Below are positions 1 through 9,250 of a DNA stretch of 64,000 bases, piece by piece. Source of the stretch: Armatimonadota bacterium (lineage in GTDB: Bacteria; Armatimonadota; UBA10988); NCBI GenBank assembly GCA_016235455.1, contig JACRKZ010000067.1:111732-175731 (forward strand). Reading direction: 5' to 3'. The notes beneath the pieces are model-generated. The model ran no database searches. It worked only from the letters and a program-made list of their open reading frames with translations, and had not been told where the DNA came from. Every line of letters begins with the position of its first letter. Position 1 is the first letter of the stretch. Position numbers and translations under genes: made by a program.

Positions 1-1170
1 CGCGGCCAGCCACTCCTCGCACTTGGCCAGAGCGGCCTCCGGCTCGCCAAGCCGGAGCAACCAGAGCGCCCAGTCGGCGTAGACTGGCGCCCAGCCCGGG
101 CGGATGGCCAGCGCCGCGGCGAACTTGCCGGTAGCGGCTTCCCAGTCACCGCGCATGGCCAGGCACAGGCCCCACAGATGCAGCGACGGGTAGAGGCGCG
201 GCTGGACAGCCAGCGCGGCCCGGAGCCGCTCTTCGGCGCGGACCAGGTCGCCATCGACCAGTGCCCTGCGCCCCAGGTGGTGGAGAGCGATGGCATCGCG
301 CGGGTCGGCCGCAAGCGCCTGCTCGAACCACCGCTCGGCCTCGCCCGGCGTGCCCTGTCGCACAGCGTGGAGGCCCCGCGACCGCAGCGCCACGCCGCAG
401 CTCGCGTCGGCTTCGAGCGACCTGCGCAGCGACTCCAGTCCAGCCGTCTCACGGCCGTCAGCCAGCAATGCGCTGCCGCGCCAGGCCCAGGCCTCCGCGT
501 CGCTTGGGTTGAGGGCGAGCGCGCGCTCATAGTGCTCGATGGCGCCTGCGAGGTCGCCCTGCGTTTGGTGCGTTGTGCCGACAACCACGAGTGTGCTCAC
601 GTCGTCCGGCACGATACCGAGGGCCGCATGGTACTTGGCCAAGGCGCCGTCAAGGTCCCCTGCGTCGAACAGCGCATGGCCCCAGCAGAGCAGCGCGGAC
701 CAGTGCCCTGGATCAGCCGCCAAGGCCGCTCGGCACTTGGCGATGGCGCCTTCGGCATCACCCAGGCGCTGTAGAGCCGAGCCCCATTCGCAGAGGGCGC
801 GAGCATCGCCCGGGTCGCGAGCCACGAGTTCCGACAGGATGGGCACGGCAAGCTCCGGCTCGCGCGCTGCGGTGTGCTGCACGGCGATGCTCAGCAGCAC
901 TTCGGGGGCGGCCTGGCCGTCATGCTCTTCACCCCACGCCGCCGCCTCGCGTAGCAGTGCCATCACCTCGGCGCGCCGGCCCACGCCGGCCTCGGCGGCG
1001 ATCAACTTGGCCTCGTACAGCCGCTCGAAATCCACGTCCCCGTTCGCCGAAGCCCAGTCAGTCAACTGCCGGAGCCGCCGAGTCCACGCCTGCGGGTCGT
1101 TGCGCCAGCGGGGTTCGGCTTCGAGATAGGCATCTCTGTAGCGGGCCAGCCGTGCGGCTCGGTCAGTCAT
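1..1170 (-). CDS. TPR repeat protein (3' end cut by window edge)
   Basis: An open frame reads leftward from an ATG at 1170 and reaches base 1 without a stop, giving 390 codons, so the C-terminus lies outside the window. After about 75 residues the protein is a chain of tetratricopeptide repeats with typical spacing. Examples are the blocks around GDLAGAIEHYERALALNPSD, GEAERWFEQALAADPRDA and GDWEAATGKFAAALAIRPGW. There is no signal peptide or membrane segment, so it is probably a cytoplasmic protein-protein scaffold; no partner can be named. It is divergent from pseudopilin 1, with 346 bp between the two starts. The frame is confident; the function is not. Confidence 0.75.
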   Translation of the reverse strand, partial: MTDRAARLARYRDAYLEAEPRWRNDPQAWTRRLRQLTDWASANGDVDFERLYEAKLIAAEAGVGRRAEVMALLREAAAWGEEHDGQAAPEVLLSIAVQHTAAREPELAVPILSELVARDPGDARALCEWGSALQRLGDAEGAIAKCRAALAADPGHWSALLCWGHALFDAGDLDGALAKYHAALGIVPDDVSTLVVVGTTHQTQGDLAGAIEHYERALALNPSDAEAWAWRGSALLADGRETAGLESLRRSLEADASCGVALRSRGLHAVRQGTPGEAERWFEQALAADPRDAIALHHLGRRALVDGDLVRAEERLRAALAVQPRLYPSLHLWGLCLAMRGDWEAATGKFAAALAIRPGWAPVYADWALWLLRLGEPEAALAKCEEWLAA

Positions 1171-1447
1171 CAGCCTCCCCCAGGTTCGATGATCAGGGGA
1201 TACGCGACCACGGTGATATGGCCTTCATATTGCTCCCCTCCCACCCAACCCAAGCCACCTGGCGCAGGCCCTCTGCCCGCGCGAGCTCGGACCGGGCACT
1301 CCGGCCGCCTGCCTCGCGCCGTTGTTTCCTATGGCGATACAGGGAACTTATCTGTGTACTTATAGGAAATTGCCTGAGGCCGATTCTGCCACCGCCCACG
1401 CCAGATGCTGATGTGTCGATGCGCTTGCAGGAACAGCAGAAGTGCAC

Positions 1448-1477
1448 TTGACAACCATAGTCGGTGTGGCGCATAAC
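1448..1477 (+). promoter_or_regulatory. Candidate sigma-70 promoter for pseudopilin 1
   Basis: TTGACA (1448-1453) and CATAAC (1472-1477) are separated by 18 bases, about 40 bases before the pseudopilin 1 ATG at 1517. The rest of the 1171-1516 intergenic stretch holds no gene that I can see. It contains an AT-richer island near 1320-1370 with an 8-bp inverted repeat (TTTCCTAT at 1325-1332, ATAGGAAA at 1362-1369). That island may carry the promoter of the divergent TPR gene. Confidence 0.5.
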
Positions 1478-1516
1478 AGTCACCATGTGATATCTGATCA
1501 CGATAGGAGACGCATC

Positions 1517-2206
1517 ATGAGTCGCAGACGAGCATTCACCCTCATCGAGCTGCTGGTGGTGATCGCGATCATCGCCATTCTGGCGGCCATCCTCTTCCCC
1601 GTCTTCGCCAAGGCTCGCGAGAAGGCGAGGACCTCCAGTTGCGCCAGCAACGAGAAGCAACTGGTGCTGGGCCTCATTCAGTACAGCCAGGACTACGACG
1701 AGAAGTGGCCCGGCCGCGCCATCAACACCGAGGACTACCAGTGGCGCGTGCTGGTTCAGCCGTACCTGAAGAGCTCCCAGGTCTTCGTCTGCCCGTCCAA
1801 CACCGCCAACGAGTGGGGCACGGGTGGCAACCAGGGCAACACGTACCGTCGCTCCTATGCCTGCAACGGCCATGACGCCTTCAACACGCCCATGCGCTGG
1901 AACAATGGACAGGCACTGGCGGCGCTGGTGGCGCCTTCCCAGACCATCCTGGTCTGCGAGAGCCGCGAGTGGTGGACGGAGATGAACCTGGACTATGTCG
2001 GCGCGAACTGGACCGGCCGCGGCCCGTCGCTGTTCTCCAGCCACATGTCCATGGGTAACTACGGCTTCTGCGATGGTCACGTCAAGGCCATGAAGGCCAG
2101 CCAGACTGCCACCACCACGATCTTCATGTGGGACCAGAACCCGCAGCAGGCCGCTCCGGCCAACATCATCGCCAACATGCAGTCGGTGGACCAGCAGTCG
2201 CAGTAG
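1517..2206 (+). CDS. Type II secretion/type IV-like pseudopilin 1 (H-X9-DG type)
   Basis: 229 aa. The N-terminus is a class III signal: a short basic leader (MSRRRA), then the hydrophobic stretch [20 protein letters not shown], with predicted cleavage before the Phe and methylation of that residue. [12 protein letters not shown] follows, then a variable globular domain. The C-terminal part has H-x9-DG ([12 protein letters not shown]), the signature of TIGR04294-type proteins. I start at 1517 because the upstream frame (from 1442) only adds residues before the basic leader, and AGGAGA sits at 1505-1510. It is expected to be exported, processed by a prepilin peptidase and placed in the inner membrane or a pseudopilus. 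The substrate or role is unknown. The residue before the cleavage site is Ala rather than the usual Gly. Confidence 0.9.
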   Translation: MSRRRAFTLIELLVVIAIIAILAAILFPVFAKAREKARTSSCASNEKQLVLGLIQYSQDYDEKWPGRAINTEDYQWRVLVQPYLKSSQVFVCPSNTANEWGTGGNQGNTYRRSYACNGHDAFNTPMRWNNGQALAALVAPSQTILVCESREWWTEMNLDYVGANWTGRGPSLFSSHMSMGNYGFCDGHVKAMKASQTATTTIFMWDQNPQQAAPANIIANMQSVDQQSQ

Positions 2207-2235
2207 CGCTGACCCAGCTACCGGCAAGGTCCGTT

Positions 2236-2268
2236 GCGCGGCCCCGCATCGATGATGCGGGGCCGCGC
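2236..2268 (+). terminator. Stem-loop terminator after pseudopilin 1
   Basis: GCGCGGCCCCGCATC (2236-2250) and GATGCGGGGCCGCGC (2254-2268) form a perfect 15-bp stem with a 3-base loop. It starts 30 bases after the pseudopilin stop and is followed by the weak T tract GCATTTCTGG. It is probably an intrinsic terminator, or a stem that protects the transcript. Confidence 0.65.
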
Positions 2269-2336
2269 GCATTTCTGGCCGCCGCCGCCGCCGCACCCAC
2301 TCCCCATCTCCACCAATCCACGCTAAACTGCCACGC

Positions 2337-5174
2337 ATGTCGCACCCGAGTAACCTGGAACCAGCCCTCCGCGCGCGCGTGCGCGGCGAGGTCGCCTTCG
2401 ACCGCCTGACCCGCGGCATCTACGCCACCGACGCCAGCCTCTACCAGATCGAGCCCATAGGTGTCGTGACACCGGCGGATGAGGCCGACCTGGTGGCCAC
2501 CGTGGCCTGCGCCGCCGAACATGGCATACCCATCCTGCCGCGCGCGGGCGGCACCAGCCTCGGCGGGTCGGCGGTCGGCGCCGCGCTGGTCATCGACGTC
2601 AGCCGGCACATGAACCAGTTGCTGGAAGTCAACGTCGCCGAGCGCTGGGCGCGCGTACAGCCGGGGCTGGTGCGCGACAACCTCAATGCGCTGCTCAAGC
2701 CGACGGGGCTGATGTACGCGCCCGACCCCGCCACGGGCAACCGCGCCTGTGTCGGCGGGATGATCGGCAACAACTCCTCGGGCATGAGGAGCATCGTCCA
2801 CGGCAAGACCGTCGACCATCTGCTGGCGGTCAAGGTGGTGCTGCCCGACGGACGCGTGACCTGGCTGGGCGAGCCCGAGCTGGACGACGAGGTCGCCGCC
2901 GAGTTGCGCGCGCGGGTCATGGCCATCGTCGACGCCCAACGCGACGAGATCGCGGCCAGATACCCCAAGATCATGCGCCGCGTGCAGGGCTACAACCTCG
3001 ACGAGCTGTGCGGCGACGCGCCCAACCTGGCCAAGCTCATCTGCGGCAGCGAGGGCACGCTGGCCACCATCATCGAGGCCAAGGTCAACCTCGTGCCGCA
3101 GCCCCGTGCCGTGGCGCTGCTCGTGGCGCATTTCGACGACCTGCTGACCAGCTTGCGCGCCACCCAGGAGGTGCTCGGGCTCGGACCGTCCGCCGTGGAG
3201 ATCATCGACGACACCGTGCTCGGCCTGGCCCAAAGCAGCGCCACCACCGCCGCGCTGTGTGACTGGATCCAGGGTCAGCCGCGCGCTATCCTGGCCATCG
3301 AGTTCTGCGGCGACGACGCGGCCGAGACCGTCGCGCGCGCGCAGGCCTGTGGCCAAAGCCTTCTGCAAGAAGGCTCAGCCTATGCCGTGACACAGATGCC
3401 CACCGCGGCGCAGCAGGCCCGGCTGTGGGCCGTGCGCAAGGCCGGGCTCGGCGTGATGATGCGCATTCGCGGCGACCGCAAGCCGATCCCGTTCATCGAG
3501 GACGGCGCGGTGCCCATCGCGGTGCTGCCCGAGTACATCGCCGGCGCGCTGGCCATCTGCGCGCGTCACGAGACGCAGGTCACACTGTATGCCCATTGCA
3601 GCGTCGGGCTCATCCATCTGCGGCCCATCCTGTCCATGAAGGACGCGGCCGACATCGCCCGCATGAAGGCCATCGCCGACGAGACCTTCGAGCTCATCCG
3701 GAGCTTGGGCGGCTCGATCAGCGGCGAGCATGGCGATGGGCTGGCGCGCAGCAGCTACCTGGAGTGGTTCTTCGGGCCGACGCTCTACCAGGCGTTCCGC
3801 GAGGTGAAGGCGGTCTTCGACCCGCGCGGGCTGATGAACCCCGGCAAGATCGTCGATGGCCCGCCCATCGACCAGAACCTGCGCTACGGGCCGGACTACC
3901 GTAGCGCCGAGCCGGTCGGGCACTACGACTACAGCGTCACCGACGGCCTGCACCGCGCCGTGGAGACCTGCAACGGCGTCGGCGCCTGCCGCCAACTGCT
4001 GGCCGGCACCATGTGCCCCACCTACCGCGCCACGCGCGACGAGTCGCTGAGCACCCGCGCCCGCGCCAACGCGCTGCGGCTGGGTCTCAACGGCACGTTC
4101 GACGGCATTGGCGACCCGGCGCTGGCGCCGGTGCTCGATACCTGCCTGGCCTGCAAGGCCTGCAAGACTGAGTGCCCCAGCAACGTCGACATGGCCCGCC
4201 TGCGCTCGGAGGCGCTGGCCGCGCGCCACGCCCAGCACGGCACGCCGCCGCGCGAGCACCTGGTGGTGGCCTCGCCGCGGCTGGCGCGACTGCTCAGCGG
4301 GCCGTTGGCGCCCATCGCCAACGCCGTCGCGGCCAGCCGGCCCGTGCGCTGGCTCAACGACAAGCTACTCGGCCTCGACGCCCGCCGCGTGCCGCCGGCC
4401 TATGCGCGCGTGCCGTTCGAGCGCTGGTTCGCCGCGCACCGCGCGCCCGATGGCGAACGACCGGAAGTGGTTCTGTTCGACGATACCTGGCTGCGATACC
4501 ACGACACGGCCGTGGGCATCGGCGCGGTAGAGCTGCTGGAGAGCTGCGGCTACCGCGTGACCGTGGCCCGCGCCGGCTGTTGCCAGCGGCCGGCCATCAG
4601 CCATGGCAGCCTGGACACCGCGCGGCGCGAGGGCGAGAAGACGCTGCGCCGGCTTGACCGCTGGCTGCAGACGGGCGTGCCCGTCGTCTGCTGCGAGCCG
4701 AGTTGCGCCAGCGCCCTGACCGACGACCTGCCCAGCCTGATCGCCGACAAGGCTCTCGGTGCGCGCGCGACGGCCGGCATCGCGATGATCGACGTGTTCC
4801 TGGCCAACGAACTGCAGTCGGGTCGGCTGGCGGCCACCTTCCGCTCCACCGCGCACCGCGTGCTACTGCACGGCCACTGCCATCAGAAGGCGCTGTTCGG
4901 CACCCAGTCGATGACACGCATCCTCGCCCTGGTGCCCGGCCTGCGGGTGGACGAGGCCGACTGCGGGTGCTGCGGCATGGCCGGCTCGTTTGGCTATGAG
5001 CGCGAACATTACGAGCTGTCGATGCAGGTGGCCGAAGACCGGCTGCTGCCGGCGGTGCGCGCCGCGGGCGCCGATACGACGGTCGTGGCCTGCGGCTTCT
5101 CCTGCCGCCACCAGATCCTCGACGGCACGGGCGTGCGCGCGCGGCACTGGGTGGAGGTGGTGCGAGGAGGATGA
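2337..5174 (+). CDS. FAD-linked oxidase/Fe-S protein (YdiJ/D-2-hydroxyacid dehydrogenase type)
   Basis: 945 aa, three modules in one chain. Residues about 10-540 are a FAD_binding_4 plus FAD-oxidase C domain: the FAD loop PRAGGTSLGGSAVG is near residue 65 and GGSISGEHGDGLARS is late in the module. Residues about 545-640 bind two 4Fe-4S clusters (CNGVGAC...GTMCP, then CLACKACKTECP). The C-terminal third has two CCG-type cysteine motifs (CCQRP...CCEPSC and HGHCHQ...CGCCGMAG). This is the architecture of E. coli YdiJ and related membrane-associated D-2-hydroxyglutarate or D-lactate dehydrogenases that pass electrons to the quinone pool. The exact substrate cannot be read from sequence. All cluster cysteines appear intact. 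A second, simpler FAD oxidase lies at 40.8 kb. Confidence 0.9.
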   Translation: MSHPSNLEPALRARVRGEVAFDRLTRGIYATDASLYQIEPIGVVTPADEADLVATVACAAEHGIPILPRAGGTSLGGSAVGAALVIDVSRHMNQLLEVNVAERWARVQPGLVRDNLNALLKPTGLMYAPDPATGNRACVGGMIGNNSSGMRSIVHGKTVDHLLAVKVVLPDGRVTWLGEPELDDEVAAELRARVMAIVDAQRDEIAARYPKIMRRVQGYNLDELCGDAPNLAKLICGSEGTLATIIEAKVNLVPQPRAVALLVAHFDDLLTSLRATQEVLGLGPSAVEIIDDTVLGLAQSSATTAALCDWIQGQPRAILAIEFCGDDAAETVARAQACGQSLLQEGSAYAVTQMPTAAQQARLWAVRKAGLGVMMRIRGDRKPIPFIEDGAVPIAVLPEYIAGALAICARHETQVTLYAHCSVGLIHLRPILSMKDAADIARMKAIADETFELIRSLGGSISGEHGDGLARSSYLEWFFGPTLYQAFREVKAVFDPRGLMNPGKIVDGPPIDQNLRYGPDYRSAEPVGHYDYSVTDGLHRAVETCNGVGACRQLLAGTMCPTYRATRDESLSTRARANALRLGLNGTFDGIGDPALAPVLDTCLACKACKTECPSNVDMARLRSEALAARHAQHGTPPREHLVVASPRLARLLSGPLAPIANAVAASRPVRWLNDKLLGLDARRVPPAYARVPFERWFAAHRAPDGERPEVVLFDDTWLRYHDTAVGIGAVELLESCGYRVTVARAGCCQRPAISHGSLDTARREGEKTLRRLDRWLQTGVPVVCCEPSCASALTDDLPSLIADKALGARATAGIAMIDVFLANELQSGRLAATFRSTAHRVLLHGHCHQKALFGTQSMTRILALVPGLRVDEADCGCCGMAGSFGYEREHYELSMQVAEDRLLPAVRAAGADTTVVACGFSCRHQILDGTGVRARHWVEVVRGG

Positions 5175-5180
5175 ACGTCA

Positions 5181-5234
5181 ACGGCTGGCACCGACAGCCC
5201 CGACCCTCGGGTCAGCGCCGGCGGTGCCAGCCGT
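5181..5234. terminator. Bidirectional terminator between convergent genes
   Basis: ACGGCTGGCACCG (5181-5193) and CGGTGCCAGCCGT (5222-5234) are a perfect 13-bp inverted repeat. A second small stem lies inside the loop (GACCC/GGGTC, 5202-5213). It occupies the 76-bp gap between the FAD/Fe-S gene (+) and pseudopilin 2 (-), where a two-way terminator is expected. There is no T tract on either strand. Confidence 0.6.
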
Positions 5235-5250
5235 GGCGGGCAGGGGCAGC

Positions 5251-5874
<624 letters not shown>

Positions 5875-5883
5875 GGTTACGAT

Positions 5884-5926
5884 CTCCTCGCGCGACGATG
5901 GTACGGATACCCCATCACGCGAGGAG
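5884..5926 (-). promoter_or_regulatory. Hairpin sequestering the pseudopilin 2 ribosome-binding site
   Basis: CTCCTCGCG (5884-5892) and CGCGAGGAG (5918-5926) are exact inverse complements. Inside them GATGG (5897-5901) pairs with CCATC (5912-5916). On the transcribed minus strand the 3' arm contains GAGGAG, the Shine-Dalgarno sequence nine bases before the GTG start, so the folded leader would hide it. This could be a thermosensor-like or protein-regulated leader. I see no known riboswitch consensus. Confidence 0.5.
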
Positions 5927-5963
5927 CATTATGCCACATTTGAGATCGATCTCACAACCACCG

Positions 5964-6875
5964 TCAGCGCTCGAAGCTGGTCAGCTGCCAGAACTGCTCG
6001 AAGCGCAGGTCCACTTCCTCTTCGGTCAAGCTGCGCAGGCGATCGAGGCTGAAGTCTTCAGCGTTGTAGCTGGCCACGGTGCTGCCGTAGATGACCGCGC
6101 GGCGCAGAGCGGAGTCGCTGACGTCGTCGGCGCCGGCCAGATAGCCCATGAAGCCGCCCGCGAAGCAGTCGCCGCAGCCGGGCGGGTCGGTGACGGTCTC
6201 CAGCGGGAAGCCGGGCGCGGCGAACAGGCCGTCGGCGGTGAACATCAGCGCGCCGTGCTCGCCCTTCTTGACGATGGCCACGCTCGGGCCCATGGTCAGC
6301 AGCTTGCGGCCGGCGGCCACGAGGTTGTGCTCGCCAGTCAACATGCGCACTTCCTCGTCGTTGAGGAAGATGGCGTTGACCTTGGCCACCACCTGCCGGA
6401 GCAGGTCGGGTGTGATGTCGATCCACAGGTTCATCGTGTCCAGGCCGATGAACTTGGCGCCGCTGGCCTGACCGAGCACGTCGAGCTGCAGCGCCGGATG
6501 GATGTTGGCCAGGAACAGGTAGGGCGTGTCGCGGTAGTTCGGCGGCAGCTTGGGCTGGAAGCTCTCGAACACGTTGAGGTGCGTGAACAGTGTCTCCCGG
6601 CTGTTCATGTCGGCCGAGTAGACCCCACCCCACCAGAACGTCTGGCCGCCCTCGATGATCTCGATGCCGGCGGTGTCGATGCCGTGGCTGCGCATGAACT
6701 CGAGGTGCGCCGGGTCGAAGTCGTCACCGACCACACCCACCGCCTGCACAACGGTGAAGAACGACGCGGCGATGCCCGCGTACGTTGCCGCGCCACCCAG
6801 CGCCCGGTCGACCTTGCCATGAGGCGTCTCGACACTATCCAGCGCCACTGATCCAACCATCAACACATTCGCCAT
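5964..6875 (-). CDS. PfkB-family carbohydrate kinase
   Basis: 303 aa, the usual size for a ribokinase/PfkB kinase. It transfers the ATP gamma-phosphate to a sugar or nucleoside hydroxyl in the cytoplasm. N-terminal MVGSVALDSVETPHG and the GGAATYAG block match the substrate-binding lid region. The C-terminal anion-hole/catalytic motif reads DPPGCGDCFAGG, where most members have DTTGAGDxFxGG; the catalytic Asp and the Gly framework are kept. The substrate cannot be assigned. The ATG at 6875 has GAGG nine bases upstream. It lies downstream of pheT on the same strand, separated by the palindromic repeat at 6.9 kb, and may be transcribed from pheT read-through. Confidence 0.85.
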   Translation of the reverse strand: MANVLMVGSVALDSVETPHGKVDRALGGAATYAGIAASFFTVVQAVGVVGDDFDPAHLEFMRSHGIDTAGIEIIEGGQTFWWGGVYSADMNSRETLFTHLNVFESFQPKLPPNYRDTPYLFLANIHPALQLDVLGQASGAKFIGLDTMNLWIDITPDLLRQVVAKVNAIFLNDEEVRMLTGEHNLVAAGRKLLTMGPSVAIVKKGEHGALMFTADGLFAAPGFPLETVTDPPGCGDCFAGGFMGYLAGADDVSDSALRRAVIYGSTVASYNAEDFSLDRLRSLTEEEVDLRFEQFWQLTSFER

Positions 6876-6898
6876 CAGGGTTGCCTCGCAATCAGGAT

Positions 6899-6974
6899 CA
6901 TCCGCAGATATCGCAGATGAGCGCAGATGAGCGACAGATCAGGCATCTGCGTTCATCTGCGTCATCTGCGGATG
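6899..6974. repeat. CATCTGCG-type imperfect palindrome (element A)
   Basis: The right half has three CATCTGCG octamers (6944-6951, 6954-6961, 6963-6970) ending in GGAT. The left half has the complementary CGCAGATA/G units at 6903, 6912 and 6922. The two halves form a long imperfect inverted repeat filling the gap between pheT and the kinase gene. A related copy flanks the other side of pheT. It looks like a REP/MITE-type intergenic element. Confidence 0.65.
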
Positions 6975-6983
6975 TTGTTGGCC

Positions 6984-9128
6984 CTAAGCCCGCAGCACAG
7001 CAGAGCAGGCCGTTTGTGCGTGCTCGACGATGCGGGCCATGGCCGCGTCCACTTCGACGTCGGTCAGGGTACGGTCGGGCAGCCGGAAGGTCAAGCCGTA
7101 GGCCAGGCTGCGCTGACCTTCGGGCAGGCCCTTGCCGCGGTAGACATCGAACAGCTTGAGCTCGGCCAGGTTGTCGGCCACCTCGCGGATGGCTGCTTCC
7201 ACCGCCGCCTGCGGCACCTCGTCGGGCACCACCAGGGCGATATCGCGCAGCGCGGCGGGATAGCGGGGCAGCGGACGATAGGCGCGGCTCAGGTCCGACG
7301 CGGCGATCATCCGGCCCAGGTTGGCCTCGAACAGCACCACCGGCCGGCGGATGTCGTAGGCGTCCAGAATGCCGTCGGCCACCTCGCCGAACACGGCGAT
7401 GGTCTCGCCCGCCAGCTTGAGCTGGCCGCTGCGGCCCGGCTCGAACACCGGATCGTCGCACGGTTCCGCGGTCACGCCAGCCAAGCGCAGTTCGCCGCAC
7501 AGCAGATCGAGCAGGCCCTTGACCTCGGTGATGTCGGCGCCGAGCTGCTCAGCGGGCATGTTCCAGGCGCTCGAATACAGGCGGCCCGTGACCGCGCCGG
7601 CCAGGGTCCGCTCCTCGGTGCAGGGCACCGGCAGGCTGGCCGCCGTGTGTCCCGTGGCGATGCGGCCGGCCTCTGCGGCGGTCTGGTCGGTCACGCGCGG
7701 GTCCAGCCCGGCGTAGGTTCGGCCGACCTCGAAGATGCGCACTTCGCCGCCGTGAGCGGTCATATTGCGACCGACCACCTCCAGCATCGACGGCAGCATC
7801 GACCAGCGCATGACCGAGAAGTCGGTGGACAGCGCGTTCTCCAGGGTCACCGCGCCGATGGCGGCTGGATCCTGGTTGTAGCCAGCGCGGGCCATGGCCT
7901 GCGGGCTGGTCAGGCTGAAGGTCCAGACCTCGTTGAGCCCAGCGGCCAGGCACAGGTCGCGTATGCGGCGCTCGGCCTTCTGCGCGCGGCTCAGCCGGCC
8001 GGTGCGCTGCGCCGCCGGCGGCAGCGTCATGGGCACGTTGTTGTAGCCATGCAGCCGCGCCACCTCCTCGATCAGGTCCACCTCGCGCGTCACGTCGGGC
8101 CGGTAGGTGGGCACCTCGACCGCCAACAGCCCGTCGATGATGGTCACCTCCATGCCCAGCGCGCGCAGGTAGCCAGCCATCTCGTCGCAGGTCAGCGCCA
8201 GACCCAGGAACGTGTTGCAGCGCGCCGGGCGCAACGTGATGGTGGCCGGCTCGATGGGCCGCACCAGCGCATCCACCACCCCGGTGACCACGGTGCCGCC
8301 GGCGCACTGGGCCAGCAACTGCGCGCAGCGGTCGGCGGCGCGGATGGTTCCGCCAGGGTCGACCACGCGGGCGAAGCGGTACGAGCTTTCGCTCTCCAGC
8401 CCCAGATTGCGTGCCGTGCGGCGGATGTTGGGCGCGGTGAAGTGAGCCGCCTCGATAAGCACGTTGCGCGTGGTGCTCGACACGGCAGTCGAAGCACCGC
8501 CCATCACGCCGGCCAGCGCCACGCCGTTGGCGCCGTCGGTGATCAGCAGGTTGCCGGGCGTGAGCTTGCGGTCCACGCCGTCGAGCGTACTCAGGATCTC
8601 GCCCTCGCGTGCGCGGCGCACGCCGATGTTCGGTCCCAGCAGGTCGTAGTCGAAGGCATGCAGCGGCTGACCCAGCTCGAACATGACGTAGTTGGTCACG
8701 TCGACGAGAATGTCGATGGGCCGCTGCCCGCAGGCCAGCAGCTTGTCCTGCATCCACTGCGGCGAGGGGCCCGGCGTCACGCCCAGCACCAGCCGCGCCG
8801 AGTAGCGCGCGCACAGGTCCTCGGCCTCGATGCCCACGCGCACCCGCCCGTCGATGCGCTCGTCGGCGCTCTCGGGGACGGTCAGGTCGGGCATGACCAG
8901 CTCCGCGCCGGTCCGCGCCGCGACCTCGCGCGCCATGCCCAGGATGGACAGGCAGTCGCCGCGGTTCGGCGTCACTTCGGCCACGAGGACCTTGCCGCCC
9001 AGACCGCCGGGCGCGTCCTCGATCTCCTCAATCTCAATACCCAGGTCCGTGAGCATCTCGGCCAGCTGGTCAGCATCCAGCTCCGTGCGCACGTACTCTG
9101 AGAGCCACGCCATCGGAATCCGCATCAT
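6984..9128 (-). CDS. pheT: Phenylalanyl-tRNA synthetase beta subunit, lacking the B2 domain
   Basis: 714 aa. It is the beta chain of the (alpha-beta)2 enzyme that charges tRNA-Phe in the cytoplasm. B1 is present (MRIPMAWLSEYV, residues 1-45). Instead of the roughly 100-residue OB-fold tRNA-binding B2 domain, the chain passes straight to TPNRGDCLSILGMARE at about residue 53, a motif normally near 150. B3/B4 editing, B5, core and the C-terminal ferredoxin-like anticodon-binding domain (PRYPAALRDIALVVPDE onward) follow. I use the ATG at 9128 (or 9125), after GGAG. The longer upstream frame would run into the repeat element B. Downstream partner of pheS; the gap between them is 122 bp and holds that repeat. 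Confidence 0.93.
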   Translation of the reverse strand: MMRIPMAWLSEYVRTELDADQLAEMLTDLGIEIEEIEDAPGGLGGKVLVAEVTPNRGDCLSILGMAREVAARTGAELVMPDLTVPESADERIDGRVRVGIEAEDLCARYSARLVLGVTPGPSPQWMQDKLLACGQRPIDILVDVTNYVMFELGQPLHAFDYDLLGPNIGVRRAREGEILSTLDGVDRKLTPGNLLITDGANGVALAGVMGGASTAVSSTTRNVLIEAAHFTAPNIRRTARNLGLESESSYRFARVVDPGGTIRAADRCAQLLAQCAGGTVVTGVVDALVRPIEPATITLRPARCNTFLGLALTCDEMAGYLRALGMEVTIIDGLLAVEVPTYRPDVTREVDLIEEVARLHGYNNVPMTLPPAAQRTGRLSRAQKAERRIRDLCLAAGLNEVWTFSLTSPQAMARAGYNQDPAAIGAVTLENALSTDFSVMRWSMLPSMLEVVGRNMTAHGGEVRIFEVGRTYAGLDPRVTDQTAAEAGRIATGHTAASLPVPCTEERTLAGAVTGRLYSSAWNMPAEQLGADITEVKGLLDLLCGELRLAGVTAEPCDDPVFEPGRSGQLKLAGETIAVFGEVADGILDAYDIRRPVVLFEANLGRMIAASDLSRAYRPLPRYPAALRDIALVVPDEVPQAAVEAAIREVADNLAELKLFDVYRGKGLPEGQRSLAYGLTFRLPDRTLTDVEVDAAMARIVEHAQTACSAVLRA

Positions 9129-9153
9129 GGTTCCGTACTCCAGACTGCTTGTT

Positions 9154-9240
9154 GATCCACAGATGACACCGATAACCTGGGTCGCCACCATCAGAACCGG
9201 TCAGCCGGCCCAATCTGTGTCATGTGTGCAATCTGTGGAT
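9154..9240. repeat. Related palindrome between pheS and pheT (element B)
   Basis: ATCCACAGAT (9155-9164) pairs with ATCTGTGGAT (9231-9240), and TGACAC (9164-9169) with GTGTCA (9217-9222). The outer unit differs from element A (ATCCGCAGAT/ATCTGCGGAT) by one base per arm, so A and B look like diverged members of one repeat family on either side of pheT. Confidence 0.55.
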
Positions 9241-9250
9241 GAGAACTGCC

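Noticed and set aside
6927..9101. 724-aa plus-strand open frame opposite pheT
   Set aside because: Antisense shadow without motifs or a ribosome-binding site; overlaps a certain gene and a repeat.
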